Shown here piece by piece: positions 8,215 to 17,613 of a stretch of 64,000 nucleotides of DNA. The first letter of the stretch is position 1, and every line of letters begins with the position of its first letter. This stretch comes from Haloferula helveola (GTDB lineage: Bacteria; Verrucomicrobiota; Verrucomicrobiia; Verrucomicrobiales; Akkermansiaceae), in contig NZ_AP024702.1 of NCBI RefSeq assembly GCF_037076345.1, positions 2,294,001-2,358,000 on the forward strand. Reading direction: 5' to 3'. The notes beneath the pieces were generated by a model. It saw only the letters and a program-made list of their open reading frames with translations, was not told the DNA's origin and did no database searches. The translations under genes and the position numbers were made by a program.

Positions 8215-8532
8215 ATGAAACTGTTGATCGCACTCGGCATGCTCGCGGCACTGCCGCTGCACGCCTCGCCCGAACGGGTCATGACCGTCAAGGCCACCGT
8301 CCACGGGATGGTCTGCTCGTTCTGCGCCCAAGGCATCATCGCCCACTTCAAGAAGCACCCGGCCGTGTCCGACGTCCATGTCGACCTCGACCGCAAGCTG
8401 GTCCTCCTCGAGGAAAAGAAGGGAGCCTCGGTGACCGATAAGGAGATCCGCGAATACATCGCGCGATCCGGCTTCGATCTGAAGAAGATCGACCGCGTCA
8501 AGACCGCCTTCGACGAGGCGAAGAAGAAATGA
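8215..8532 (+). CDS. MerP-like heavy-metal-associated (HMA) protein
   Basis: A 105-residue periplasmic protein: signal peptide MKLLIALGMLAALPLHA followed by one HMA ferredoxin-like domain. The metal-binding loop is GMVCSFC with C34 and C37, and the fold's second half appears as VSDVHVDLDRKLVLLEE. HMA proteins bind Cu(I), Zn, Cd or Hg through the CxxC pair and pass it to a transporter. The permease starts 68 bp downstream. The highly charged C-terminus (DEAKKK) is usual. Confidence 0.88.
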   Translation: MKLLIALGMLAALPLHASPERVMTVKATVHGMVCSFCAQGIIAHFKKHPAVSDVHVDLDRKLVLLEEKKGASVTDKEIREYIARSGFDLKKIDRVKTAFDEAKKK

Positions 8533-8600
8533 TCGATGGCCCTGTCGGCGGTCCCGCGCTTGCGGGGCCTGCCCGACGGGGCTTTGCTCCACCTGCCTGA

Positions 8601-9752
8601 ATGAGCGACTGCTGCGGATCCAAATCTCCGGAACCGGAGGACAAGAAGCCGGACTGCTGTTCCACCGAAAAGGAACCGGAACCATCGTGTTGCGGCGGCA
8701 ACGCCGGTCACGATGACCCCGCTTCGGACGACTCGTGCTGTGGCAGCAAAAGCAGAATCGACTGGCTGCTGTGGGGTTCGATGGTCCTCGTCGCGGCGGG
8801 CATCGCCGGTCACTTCATCGGAGGTGGACCGGGATGGTGGCACACCTTTTCCCACGGCTCGTGGGAGCTGATGTCGAAGGCATGGTGGGGGATCCTGATC
8901 GGGATCGCCGCCGTCGGCATCCTCGGCCAGGTCCCAAAGGAGGTCGTCGCGAAGCTTCTCGGCAAAGGCGGCACCACCGGCGGCATTGTTCGCGCCACGC
9001 TCGCCGGCACGCTGCTCGACCTCTGCAACCACGGCATCCTGATGGTCGGGATGCAGCTCTACCGCAAAGGCGCATCGCTCGGACAAACGATCGCCTTCCT
9101 CGTCTCGAGTCCGTGGAACTCGCTCTCGCTCACCCTCATTCTGATCGGTCTGATCGGCCTGAAGTGGACGCTGGCCTTTGTCGCGCTCTCGATGGTGATC
9201 GGCATCATCGCGGGCTGGGTTGCCGACATTCTGGTCAAGCGCGGGGCCTTGCCGGAAAATCCGCACGAGATCGAAGTCGACGGCAGCTACCGGCTGCGCG
9301 ACGGCCTCCAGGAGGCATGGGCGGGCATCCGCCCCGGCGACGGCAACCTGAAGCGGATCGTCCGGGACGGCCTCAGCGAGTCGAAGATGATCCTTCGCTG
9401 GATCTTCTTCGGGATCGCGATGGCCGGTGCCATCCGCGCCTTTGTTCCCGATGCCATCTTCTCAGAATACTTCGGCCCGACGATGATCGGCCTACTGCTG
9501 ACGCTGGCCGCGACCACCGTCATCGAGGTCTGCTCCGAAGGATCGAGCCCGATCGCCGCCGACCTGCTGAACCGTGCCGGCGCCCCGGGCAATGCCTTCA
9601 CCTTCCTCATGGCCGGAGCCGCGACCGACTACACGGAGATCATGGCGCTCAAGGAAACCACCAAGTCGTGGAAGGCCACCTTCGCCCTTCCGCTGCTAAC
9701 CACGCCCCAAGTTCTGGCGATTTCCTGGCTGCTCAATCACTACGGCGCGTAA
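8601..9752 (+). CDS. Permease, SO_0444-like Cu/Zn efflux family
   Basis: A 383-residue DUF318/ArsP-type permease with about eight hydrophobic segments. The N-terminal 50 residues hold four CC pairs (C4-C5, C19-C20, C30-C31, C46-C47) in an acidic, Pro/Lys-rich tail, presumably cytoplasmic and metal-binding. The membrane part carries the family's LLDLCNHGILMVGMQLY and EVCSEGSSPIAADLLNRAG segments, each with a conserved Cys or polar residues inside helices. The neighbouring MerP-like protein and Cys-rich secreted protein support metal export. Metal identity (Cu, Zn, Hg or As) cannot be decided from sequence. Confidence 0.82.
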   Translation: MSDCCGSKSPEPEDKKPDCCSTEKEPEPSCCGGNAGHDDPASDDSCCGSKSRIDWLLWGSMVLVAAGIAGHFIGGGPGWWHTFSHGSWELMSKAWWGILIGIAAVGILGQVPKEVVAKLLGKGGTTGGIVRATLAGTLLDLCNHGILMVGMQLYRKGASLGQTIAFLVSSPWNSLSLTLILIGLIGLKWTLAFVALSMVIGIIAGWVADILVKRGALPENPHEIEVDGSYRLRDGLQEAWAGIRPGDGNLKRIVRDGLSESKMILRWIFFGIAMAGAIRAFVPDAIFSEYFGPTMIGLLLTLAATTVIEVCSEGSSPIAADLLNRAGAPGNAFTFLMAGAATDYTEIMALKETTKSWKATFALPLLTTPQVLAISWLLNHYGA

Positions 9753-9759
9753 TCGCCCG

Positions 9760-9896
9760 AAATAAGCGGATTGTATCCGCAAAAAAGCGACACAGCTTCG
9801 GATTTCCGAGCGTAGCTTGGCTCAGAAACTGCCGGTTTAGGCGGGCAGACTTCCCGATTTCCAAGGGATTCCGGTCCGACCCGCGGCCTCACGCGC
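9760..9896 (+). promoter_or_regulatory. Conserved 137-bp leader of DUF1592 operon, copy 1
   Basis: The region starts with AAATAAGCGG and ends at the ATG, exactly as in 14410-14546, with the same length. Shared blocks include GCGACACAGC, CCGTAGCTTGGC (one mismatch here), ATTCCGGTCC and ACCCGCGGCC. It probably holds the promoter and untranslated leader duplicated along with the genes. No exact -35/-10 pair is assigned. Confidence 0.6.
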
Positions 9897-12800
9897 ATGA
9901 CTTCGCTCTCCGCCACCACCTGCCTCACCGGCTCGCTGCTCTGCCTCACCGGCACGGGCCTTCTCGCCCAATCGGCGGATCCGGCAGCCCTGACGATGTC
10001 CCAGGAGATCGAGTACCTGCTCGAGGACTACTGCTGGAAGTGCCACGACAGCGGCACCACCAAGGGTGACGTCCGGCTCGACAACCTGACCGAAATGCCT
10101 CTCGGCGACCGCCTCGAGTTGTTCAACCGGATGCACGAGCAGACGTACCTCGAGCACATGCCTCCGGAGGACGAGGACGACCAGCCGTCGGCCGAAGAGC
10201 GCAAGAAGCTGATCGCGTGGATCGCGCAGGACCTGAAGATCCACGACGCCGAGAAGCTCAGCGCCAAGCTGAAGATGCCGGCCTACGGCAACTACGTCTC
10301 CCACGAAAAGTTGTTCTCCGGCGAGCATGCCGACCTCAAGCCCTCCACTCCGGACCGGCGCTGGCTGATCAGCGAGTACATCTTCAATGCCAAGTTCCAG
10401 CGGATCCTCGAGGTCCAAACCAAGGTGTCGCGCGGAAAGCAGCGGATCGACGTGGTCGGCAGCAAGAAGATCCGCGACGTCTCGCTGGCGAATCCGTTCC
10501 TGTTGCCCGAAACGGTCGGCGTCCGCTACTACGCCAACGAGGACCTGACCGGCGGTCATCTTTCGGCGATGCTGACCAACGCGCAGAAGGTCTCGGAGTT
10601 CATCACCGACGTCCACGTTCCCAAACGCGGCGGCCGCTACCTTCCGGCGATCACCGAGATCATGGCTCTCGAGGAATCCCACATGGCCACGCTCGCCTCA
10701 CGCCGCGAGTTCCTCGACCACTTCGTCGCCCGGATCTGCGAAGAGGTCCATGGCGACCGGCATGAGGCCCTCCTGCCGGAGTTCGTGCCGGTGAAGCTGA
10801 AGCCGCTGCCGACGCTGAAGGACGGGGAGAAGTACAAGAAGGCGCCGATGAACGTCTCGACCAACATGCTCAAGAAGCTGGAGGCCGACCGTCTCGTCTA
10901 TCACACCTTGTCGGACCCGGAATTCGCGCATCTCAGCGATGACGAATTCCGCGAGTTCTGCGAACGGATCTGGTTCTACCGCGGCGACCACGAGCGCACG
11001 ATCCAGAGCCGGATGGCCCTGCTCCGGGAATATGTCCCCGAGTTCCGGGAAATCGCCGAAAAGTCGGGACAGAAGATCAAGCGGGTCGTCTACGAACCCC
11101 TCGAGGAATCCGAGATGGAAGCCATCCGCGCGGCGATCCTGAAACACCGCGTGAAGGGCGACCACTACTCGACCCTGATCGAGAAGTGCATGACCGAGTG
11201 GGAGCAGTCTTTCGAGCAGGAGCGTATCGACGCCGGACCGCCGACCGACAGCCTGCTCGCCGAACTGGCTTCGCAGCTCTCCACCCTGATCCTCGAGCGG
11301 GAGCCGACCGGGGAAGAAACCGCCGACTACGTCGCACTTACCAAGTCCTACATCGAGAAGCTCGGCCGCCGGAAGGCGGTGCAGAAGCTGATCCAGACCT
11401 TCTTCCTCTCCAGCGAGTTCGCTTACCGAAACGAGTTCGGAGCCGGCAAGCCGGACGAGTTCGGCCGTCGCATGCTGTCGCCACGCGACGCCAGCTACGC
11501 CATCGCCTACGCGCTGACCGACCAGAGTCCGGATGAGGAGCTGGTGGCTGCCGCCCGCGAGGGAAGGCTCAGCACCCGCGAGGACTACGAACGCGAGATC
11601 CGCCGCATGCTGGCCCGGCGCGATGTCCACACGCTCATCGACCCCGTCCTTGAGGACAAGAACTGGAACGAGAACACGACGGACCTTCCCATCCGCGAAC
11701 TGCGCTTCTTCCGCGAGTTCTTCGGCTACCCGAAGGCGCTGAAGATCTTCAAGGACGAGAAGCGCTTCGGCGGCGACCGCTTGGACCAGTCCACCAACCG
11801 TCTGGTCAGCGAGGCGGACCGACTCGTCGAGTACATCCTCAAGCAGGACCGGGACGTCTTCGGGGAACTCGTCGGCACCGAGAAGTTCTACGTCTATCAC
11901 GACGGCGACAACGAGCGGATGCGTGAGGCTTCCGAGAAGATCAAGCGCATCTACGCCTACTTCAAGGACACCGGCTGGGAAGACTTCGGCTATCCGGAAC
12001 TCGAGAAGCACAAGGAGTTCCTGCGGGAGGAGCCGATGCGCAGCATCAACCCGGACAATCTGAAGTCCGGCAACCGCCAGGGCGACGGTCTCAAGCTTTT
12101 CAAGAAGTCGCTGACCTCCATCACCGCCCGCCTCGACAAGGGCCAGAAACACGCTCCGCCCTTCGACCTCTACCGCGGCTACGGGTCGGACTTCATGCCC
12201 GGCGAGAACGTCGCCAAACTGTGGGGCTACCGGAAGGACGACTGGGACTGGTCGCCGGACCAGCCGATGAAGGTCGCCAACCGCAAGGGCATGCTGACCC
12301 ACCCGGCATGGCTCGTCGCCCATGCCTTCAACACCGAGACCGACCCGGTCCACCGCGGCAAGTTCGTCCGCGAGAAGTTGCTCGCCGGCACCATTCCGGA
12401 CGTCCCGATCACGGTCGACGCCCAGATTCCGGAAGACCACAACGCGACGCTTCGCGCACGGCTGGTCAGCGCCACCGAGAACAAGAACTGCTGGCACTGC
12501 CACGAGCGGATGAACCCGCTCGGCTACACCTTCGAGATGTACGACGACTTCGGCCGTTACCGCACCGAGGAGTTCCTCGAGTACCCGGAACACCTCGTCG
12601 AGAAGCGGCCGGACAAGCCCAAGGACCGCGACCACCTGTTGGACCTGCGCGACCTCTACAAGACGCTCCCGGTTGATTCGACCGGCCATCTCGACGGCAC
12701 CGGGGACGAGTCTCTCGACGGCGATCTGAAGGGCGCGGTCGATCTGGCCGATCGCCTTTCGAAGTCGCGACGCGTCCGCCAGTCGTTCATCCGCCACGCC

Positions 12801-12974
12801 TTCCGATATTTCATGGGCCGCAATGAAACGCTCTCCGACTCCAAAACACTGATCGACGCCGAGAAGGCCTACGACCAGAGTGGCGGAAGCTTCGATGAAG
12901 TCGTCGTTTCACTGCTCACCTCCGATTCCTTCATCTACCGCAAAGCCAAAGACCACGAGACCGATGACCAATAG
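9897..12974 (+). CDS. DUF1592/DUF1588/DUF1585 cytochrome-like protein, copy 1
   Basis: A 1025-residue exported protein of the planctomycete/verrucomicrobial DUF1592 group. After a signal sequence, the PSCyt1-like region carries a heme c motif CWKCH at 46-50 (YCWKCHDSGTTKGD). A long helical middle part includes the DUF1592-type FFREFFGYPKA. The DUF1588 part near the C-terminus includes HPAWL, a TDPVHRGKF segment and a second CxxCH (CWHCH at 865-869, followed by ERMNPLGYTFEMYDDFG). The last 60 residues are DUF1585 (RHAFRYFMGRNETLSDSKTL). Two heme sites suggest periplasmic electron transfer; the substrate is unknown. The stop overlaps the DUF1552 start by 11 bp. Confidence 0.9.
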   Translation: MTSLSATTCLTGSLLCLTGTGLLAQSADPAALTMSQEIEYLLEDYCWKCHDSGTTKGDVRLDNLTEMPLGDRLELFNRMHEQTYLEHMPPEDEDDQPSAEERKKLIAWIAQDLKIHDAEKLSAKLKMPAYGNYVSHEKLFSGEHADLKPSTPDRRWLISEYIFNAKFQRILEVQTKVSRGKQRIDVVGSKKIRDVSLANPFLLPETVGVRYYANEDLTGGHLSAMLTNAQKVSEFITDVHVPKRGGRYLPAITEIMALEESHMATLASRREFLDHFVARICEEVHGDRHEALLPEFVPVKLKPLPTLKDGEKYKKAPMNVSTNMLKKLEADRLVYHTLSDPEFAHLSDDEFREFCERIWFYRGDHERTIQSRMALLREYVPEFREIAEKSGQKIKRVVYEPLEESEMEAIRAAILKHRVKGDHYSTLIEKCMTEWEQSFEQERIDAGPPTDSLLAELASQLSTLILEREPTGEETADYVALTKSYIEKLGRRKAVQKLIQTFFLSSEFAYRNEFGAGKPDEFGRRMLSPRDASYAIAYALTDQSPDEELVAAAREGRLSTREDYEREIRRMLARRDVHTLIDPVLEDKNWNENTTDLPIRELRFFREFFGYPKALKIFKDEKRFGGDRLDQSTNRLVSEADRLVEYILKQDRDVFGELVGTEKFYVYHDGDNERMREASEKIKRIYAYFKDTGWEDFGYPELEKHKEFLREEPMRSINPDNLKSGNRQGDGLKLFKKSLTSITARLDKGQKHAPPFDLYRGYGSDFMPGENVAKLWGYRKDDWDWSPDQPMKVANRKGMLTHPAWLVAHAFNTETDPVHRGKFVREKLLAGTIPDVPITVDAQIPEDHNATLRARLVSATENKNCWHCHERMNPLGYTFEMYDDFGRYRTEEFLEYPEHLVEKRPDKPKDRDHLLDLRDLYKTLPVDSTGHLDGTGDESLDGDLKGAVDLADRLSKSRRVRQSFIRHAFRYFMGRNETLSDSKTLIDAEKAYDQSGGSFDEVVVSLLTSDSFIYRKAKDHETDDQ

Positions 12975-14352
12975 ACGAGACTTCCTCAAGATGTCGGGAC
13001 TGGGAGCGGGCGCCATGACGCTCTTCCCGTCCTTCAATCAATTGTTCGCGGCTCCCGCCACCGCGGCCACCGGCTTTCCCAAGCGCTTCATCTTCATCCG
13101 CAAGTCGAGCGGCATCCGCCCGCTCGAAGTGGCGCTTCCGACCTTCTCGAACCAGGAGAGGGACCTCGACAAGAACAAGCAGCAGCTGGAGGTCGATCTC
13201 GACAAGCACGAGCTCCCGAACTGGCTGCGCGGCCTCGACGAGCACAAGGAGAACATGACCATTCTCCAGGGCCTCTCGGCGAAGATGAGCGAGAACATCC
13301 ACTTCTCGTTCTCGTCGGTGATGGGTTGCTTCAAGTCGAACCGCAACACGCTCAGCGCCATCAAGCGCACGACGGTCGACTTCGAACTCGCCAAGCTGTT
13401 CCCCTCACCCTTCGGCCATGTCGAGCTGTCGTTCGCCCAAGGTCGCACCGGGATCGTGTCGGGCTACTCGGCGCCGGCACCGCAGCGGCGGAACTACTGC
13501 TACGCCGATCCGGAAACCGCGCGCAACGAGCTCTTCAAGTCGGTCCTTAATCCCGAAGCGGTGAACTCCGACAACGACATGCTGTCGTTCCTGCAGGGCA
13601 AGGAAGGTCTCAAGGCCAGCGGCATCGCCGGCCACGAAAAGCAGCGCCAGGAAATGCAGGTCGAATCGATCGAAGCGATCCGCCAGCGCAACAAGATGCT
13701 CATCGAGCTCTCCGGAACGCTCGCCGATCACCTGCCCGAACTTCCATCCGTCCACGCCGATGGCGGCCCGAACGCCAGCACGCCCGAGAAGCAGGCGGCG
13801 ATGACCGACGTGCTGATCGCGGCGCTGAAGGCCGGCCTGACGAACGTCGTGACCTACACGATCGATGACCTCGGCACGCCGATCACCGGACTGCCCGGCA
13901 ACGAAACCGACCGCGTCGGTATCCACCCGCTCGGCCACGACGAAGCCTTCGGCGGAGTGCCGGCATGGAAGACACGCGAGCAGATCCGGATCAGCCACGT
14001 CAACCAGATCAAGACGATCGTCGAGAAGCTCAAGCAGGTGCCCGAGGGCAACGGCACGATGTTCGACAACACCATGGTGATGTATTTCCCGGAGAACGGG
14101 GAGACCCACCACGGCATCGGTCTCGAGTCGCCCTTCGTCATCATGTCCGGCGCCAACTGCAACCTCGACATGGCCGGCCGCTATGTCCGCCTCCCGGTCC
14201 TCGGAGTCGCCGGTCACAAGACCTTGGGCAACTGGTACACCACCCTGCTCAATGCTCATGGCAACCCGATCAAGCACTACGGCGACCTCGACCTCGAGAT
14301 GGCCCGCAAGAAGCTCGATCAGCTCGGCCCCATCCGGCAGTTCATGAGCTGA
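12964..14352 (+). CDS. DUF1552 Tat-exported protein, copy 1
   Basis: A 462-residue protein with a twin-arginine signal (MTNRRDFLKMSGLGAGAM) followed by the DUF1552 domain, a relative of DUF1501 in the alkaline-phosphatase-like fold. Visible family segments include FIRKSSGIRPLE, a Ser-rich FSFSSVMG after 'SENIH', STPEKQAAMTDVL and FPENGETHHGIG near the C-terminus with a His pair. Folding before export by Tat suggests a cofactor or partner bound in the cytoplasm. It overlaps the DUF1592 gene and is surely co-transcribed; DUF1592-DUF1552 pairs are widespread in PVC bacteria but their reaction is unknown. Confidence 0.92.
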   Translation: MTNRRDFLKMSGLGAGAMTLFPSFNQLFAAPATAATGFPKRFIFIRKSSGIRPLEVALPTFSNQERDLDKNKQQLEVDLDKHELPNWLRGLDEHKENMTILQGLSAKMSENIHFSFSSVMGCFKSNRNTLSAIKRTTVDFELAKLFPSPFGHVELSFAQGRTGIVSGYSAPAPQRRNYCYADPETARNELFKSVLNPEAVNSDNDMLSFLQGKEGLKASGIAGHEKQRQEMQVESIEAIRQRNKMLIELSGTLADHLPELPSVHADGGPNASTPEKQAAMTDVLIAALKAGLTNVVTYTIDDLGTPITGLPGNETDRVGIHPLGHDEAFGGVPAWKTREQIRISHVNQIKTIVEKLKQVPEGNGTMFDNTMVMYFPENGETHHGIGLESPFVIMSGANCNLDMAGRYVRLPVLGVAGHKTLGNWYTTLLNAHGNPIKHYGDLDLEMARKKLDQLGPIRQFMS

Positions 14353-14382
14353 CAAGGAGGGGCTGCATCCTGCCGCCCTCTT
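14353..14382 (+). terminator. Conserved hairpin after DUF1552, copy 1
   Basis: Directly after the stop codon the sequence can pair AGGAGGG with CCCTCTT (one G-U) around a 14-nt loop. The same sequence with two or three differences follows the second copy (19009-19038). No T-run is present, so it may stabilise mRNA or terminate weakly rather than be an intrinsic terminator. Confidence 0.4.
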
Positions 14383-14409
14383 CAACGCTCTTGGAGTTAG
14401 CGCGTGCTT

Positions 14410-14546
14410 AAATAAGCGGCTTCTTTTCGCAAATCCGCGACACAGCAGCCTTCTCCCGACCGTAGCTTGGCGCAGAATCTGCCACCACGGCCGGGCGAGA
14501 CCCTTGTACTCCGGGGGAATCCGGTCCCACCCGCGGCCCGACGCGC
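14410..14546 (+). promoter_or_regulatory. Conserved 137-bp leader of DUF1592 operon, copy 2
   Basis: This is the counterpart of 9760-9896, with the same length and conserved blocks (AAATAAGCGG, GCGACACAGC, CCGTAGCTTGGC, ATTCCGGTCC, ACCCGCGGCC, ACGCGCATGAC). The preserved spacing suggests that the duplicated unit included its promoter. Confidence 0.6.
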
Positions 14547-17500
14547 ATGACCTCGATTCCCGCCACCACCTGCCTCGCCGGCTCGCTGCTCTGCCTGACC
14601 GGCCCGGGACTGATCGCCCAATCGGCGAAACCGACGGCATTGAACATGCCGCAGGAGATCGAGTACCTGCTCGAGGACTACTGCTGGAAGTGCCACGACA
14701 ACGGCACCACCAAGGGCGACATCCGGCTCGATAACCTCACCGAGCTTCCGCTCGATGAACGCCTCGACCTCTTCAACCGGATGCACGAGCAGGCCTACCT
14801 CGAGCACATGCCGCCGAAGGACGAGGACGACCAGCCGTCGGCGGAAGAGCGCGACAAGCTGATCGCGTGGATCGCGCAGGACCTGAAGGCACACGATGCC
14901 GAGAAGCTCGGCGCCAAGCTGAAGATGCCGGCGTACGGCAACTACGTCGATCACCAGAAACTCTTCTCCGGCGACTACGCCGACCTCAACGGCGCCACTC
15001 CGGACCGCCGCTGGCTGATCAGCGAGTACATCTTCGATGCCAAATTCAACCGGCTGCTGAGGTACGATCCGAATCGCACGATCGACGGCAAACGGGTTCG
15101 GGTCATCGGCGACAACAACCGTCGGGGCGTGAACCTGACCAACCCGTTCCTTCTGCCGACGGACAGTGGCGTGCGCTACTACGACAACACGACGCTCGAT
15201 GGCGGACATCTGCTGACGATGCTGACGAACGCCCGCGAGGCTTCCGCCTACATCATGTATCTGGCGGAGCGAAATCGCGGCAATGTGTTCCCGGCCGTCC
15301 ATGCGATCATGAAGCAGGAGTGGGAGGACGAGCAGACGCTGGCCGAGCGCGAGCGGTTCCTCACCGACTTCATGGATCAGCTGCTCGCTGACATCTATGA
15401 CGAACGCCGGCACCAGGAGTTGTTGCCCGCATTCGTTCCCGTCGAGGTGGAACCGGTCGAGGAGTCCGAGGACGTGAAGAAAGCCGGCCTCCATTCGGCG
15501 AACCTCGGGAACGAGGAGATGAAGCTGATGTATCACACGGTGCTGAAGCATCAGGACACGGCGCGGGACGATCCCGCCCTCATCCGCGCCTGCGAGCGCG
15601 AGTGGTTCAACTACGGCCACTCCGAGCGGCAGATCACCATGCGCGTCACCTTCCTGCACAACTATTTCGATAGCTGGCGGGAATCCATGGTGAAGTACAA
15701 CTACGCGCAGAAGAACAAGCCGCCCGTCTACAAGCCCCGCAGCGACGAGGAGATGGAGATCATCCGCAGCACCATCGTGAAGCACCGGCAGGAGGGAGAC
15801 ACCTATCAGGCGATCATCAGCAAGTGCGTGGCGGACTGGAAACAGGGATTCGAGAAGAAGCGCGTGGAGGGCGGCGTGGCCGACGACGAACAGATCGGCA
15901 CGCTGGTGCTGGAGCTCTTCCACGAAATCCTGGAACGCGAGCCGAGCCCGCAGGATGCGGTCGAGAATTTCAATCTGGCCAAAAGCTACATCGGGTCGCT
16001 GGGGAACCGGGGCGCGGTCGAGAAGATGATCGAAACGCTCATCCTCAATTCCGACTTCGTTTACCGCTCGGAATTCGGTGTCGGCGAAGCGGATGAGCAC
16101 GGCCGGCGGATGATGTCCCCGCGCGACGCGGCCTACGCGATTTCCTACGCACTGACCGACAGCAGCCCGGACGCGGAACTGCTCGAAGCGGCGGAGAACG
16201 GCGAGCTGCGGAGTCGCGAAGACTACAAGCGCGAGGTGACCCGCCTGCTCAGCAAGCGTGACCAGTACTACATCATCGACGAGGCCGTCGAACGGCAGAA
16301 CCGGACCGCCAACTTCACAAACCTGCCCATCCGCAAGCTGCGCTTCTTCCGCGAGTTCTTCGGCTACCCGCAGATGCTGTCCATTTTCAAGGACAACAAG
16401 CGTTTCGGTGGCAACTACGAGAACTCGAAATACCGGATGGTGGCCGAAGCCGACCGCTTGGTGGAACACATCCTCATCGGCGACGAGAAGGTGTTCGAGA
16501 AACTCCTGACCACCGAGGAGTTCTACGTGTTCCACTCGGGTGACAACGAAGCGATGACCGCCTCGTCGGAGCGCATCCGCAAGATCTACGATCACTTCAA
16601 GGACACGGACTGGAGGAACTTCGAGAACGAGGATCTCGAGAAGCACGTCGACTTCCTGAACGAGGTCGAGATGCGGGGCGTGAACGCGAAGCAGGGATTC
16701 AAGGACAAGGGCCGGCAGAATTCGCTGCGTGCCTTCAAGACCGCGATGGAAAGCTTCAGCCTGCGTCTCGACAACGGCGAGAAAGCCGCGGCTCCCTTTG
16801 TTTCATTCCCCGCCCACGGACCGGGCAACGCCAGCACCCGGACGGGCTTTTCCCTGACCGGCGAAGAGGTGGCGAAATCCTACAACATCGACCTCATCAA
16901 CTGGGACTATCCGACCAACCAGCCTGCGAAGGTCGAGCACCGCAGCGGGATGCTCACCCACCCGGCATGGCTGATCGCCTTCGCCCGCAATACCGAGACC
17001 GATCCGATCCACCGCGGAAAGTGGATCCGCGAGAAGCTGTTGGCAGGAACGATCCCCGACGTGCCGATCACGGTGGATGCGGTGGTGCCCGAAGACCATA
17101 CCAAGACCATGCGCACCCGCCTCGCCGAGAGGACCGAGGAGGCCTACTGCTGGAAGTGCCACGAACACATGAACCCGCTGGGGAACGCGTTCGAGATGTA
17201 CGACGACTTCGGCCGCTACCGCATGGAGGAATTCCTCGAGCATCCCGACAACCTGATTGAGAAGCGCCCGGACAAGGGACAGGCCTACGAAGACCTGCGG
17301 GACATCTACAAGACCCTGCCGGTGGTCTCGACGGGCCGACTCGAGGGCACGGATGATCCGGAACTCGACGGAGAGGTGGAGGACGGCATCGAACTGGCCC
17401 GGCGTCTCGCCAAGTCCGACCGCGTCCGCCAGTCGATCATCCGTCACGCCTTCCGCTACTTCATGGGCCGCAACGAAACGCTGTCCGACTCGAAGACGCT

Positions 17501-17609
17501 CATCGATGCCGACCAGGCCTACCTCGAATCCGGAGGCAGCTTCGATGCCGTGATCGTTTCGCTGCTGACTTCCGATTCCTTCCTCTACCGAATTTCCACC
17601 AAGAACTGA
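14547..17609 (+). CDS. DUF1592/DUF1588/DUF1585 cytochrome-like protein, copy 2
   Basis: A 1020-residue paralogue of the protein at 9897-12974, collinear along its whole length. The first heme motif CWKCH is again at 46-50 and the second is CWKCH at about 868-872 (copy 1 has CWHCH). The N-terminal 170 residues and the C-terminal 250 are nearly the same; the middle (about residues 180-450) has diverged most, which may reflect a different substrate or partner. The DUF1585 tail is RHAFRYFMGRNETLSDSKTL as in copy 1. The downstream DUF1552 starts after a 4-bp gap. Confidence 0.9.
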   Translation: MTSIPATTCLAGSLLCLTGPGLIAQSAKPTALNMPQEIEYLLEDYCWKCHDNGTTKGDIRLDNLTELPLDERLDLFNRMHEQAYLEHMPPKDEDDQPSAEERDKLIAWIAQDLKAHDAEKLGAKLKMPAYGNYVDHQKLFSGDYADLNGATPDRRWLISEYIFDAKFNRLLRYDPNRTIDGKRVRVIGDNNRRGVNLTNPFLLPTDSGVRYYDNTTLDGGHLLTMLTNAREASAYIMYLAERNRGNVFPAVHAIMKQEWEDEQTLAERERFLTDFMDQLLADIYDERRHQELLPAFVPVEVEPVEESEDVKKAGLHSANLGNEEMKLMYHTVLKHQDTARDDPALIRACEREWFNYGHSERQITMRVTFLHNYFDSWRESMVKYNYAQKNKPPVYKPRSDEEMEIIRSTIVKHRQEGDTYQAIISKCVADWKQGFEKKRVEGGVADDEQIGTLVLELFHEILEREPSPQDAVENFNLAKSYIGSLGNRGAVEKMIETLILNSDFVYRSEFGVGEADEHGRRMMSPRDAAYAISYALTDSSPDAELLEAAENGELRSREDYKREVTRLLSKRDQYYIIDEAVERQNRTANFTNLPIRKLRFFREFFGYPQMLSIFKDNKRFGGNYENSKYRMVAEADRLVEHILIGDEKVFEKLLTTEEFYVFHSGDNEAMTASSERIRKIYDHFKDTDWRNFENEDLEKHVDFLNEVEMRGVNAKQGFKDKGRQNSLRAFKTAMESFSLRLDNGEKAAAPFVSFPAHGPGNASTRTGFSLTGEEVAKSYNIDLINWDYPTNQPAKVEHRSGMLTHPAWLIAFARNTETDPIHRGKWIREKLLAGTIPDVPITVDAVVPEDHTKTMRTRLAERTEEAYCWKCHEHMNPLGNAFEMYDDFGRYRMEEFLEHPDNLIEKRPDKGQAYEDLRDIYKTLPVVSTGRLEGTDDPELDGEVEDGIELARRLAKSDRVRQSIIRHAFRYFMGRNETLSDSKTLIDADQAYLESGGSFDAVIVSLLTSDSFLYRISTKN

Positions 17610-17613
17610 GACC

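Noticed and set aside
10698-12797. 699-codon open frame on the minus strand within the DUF1592 gene
   Set aside because: It is Val/Leu/Asp-rich shadow sequence opposite a recognised family; the same occurs opposite the second copy (14397-16646).
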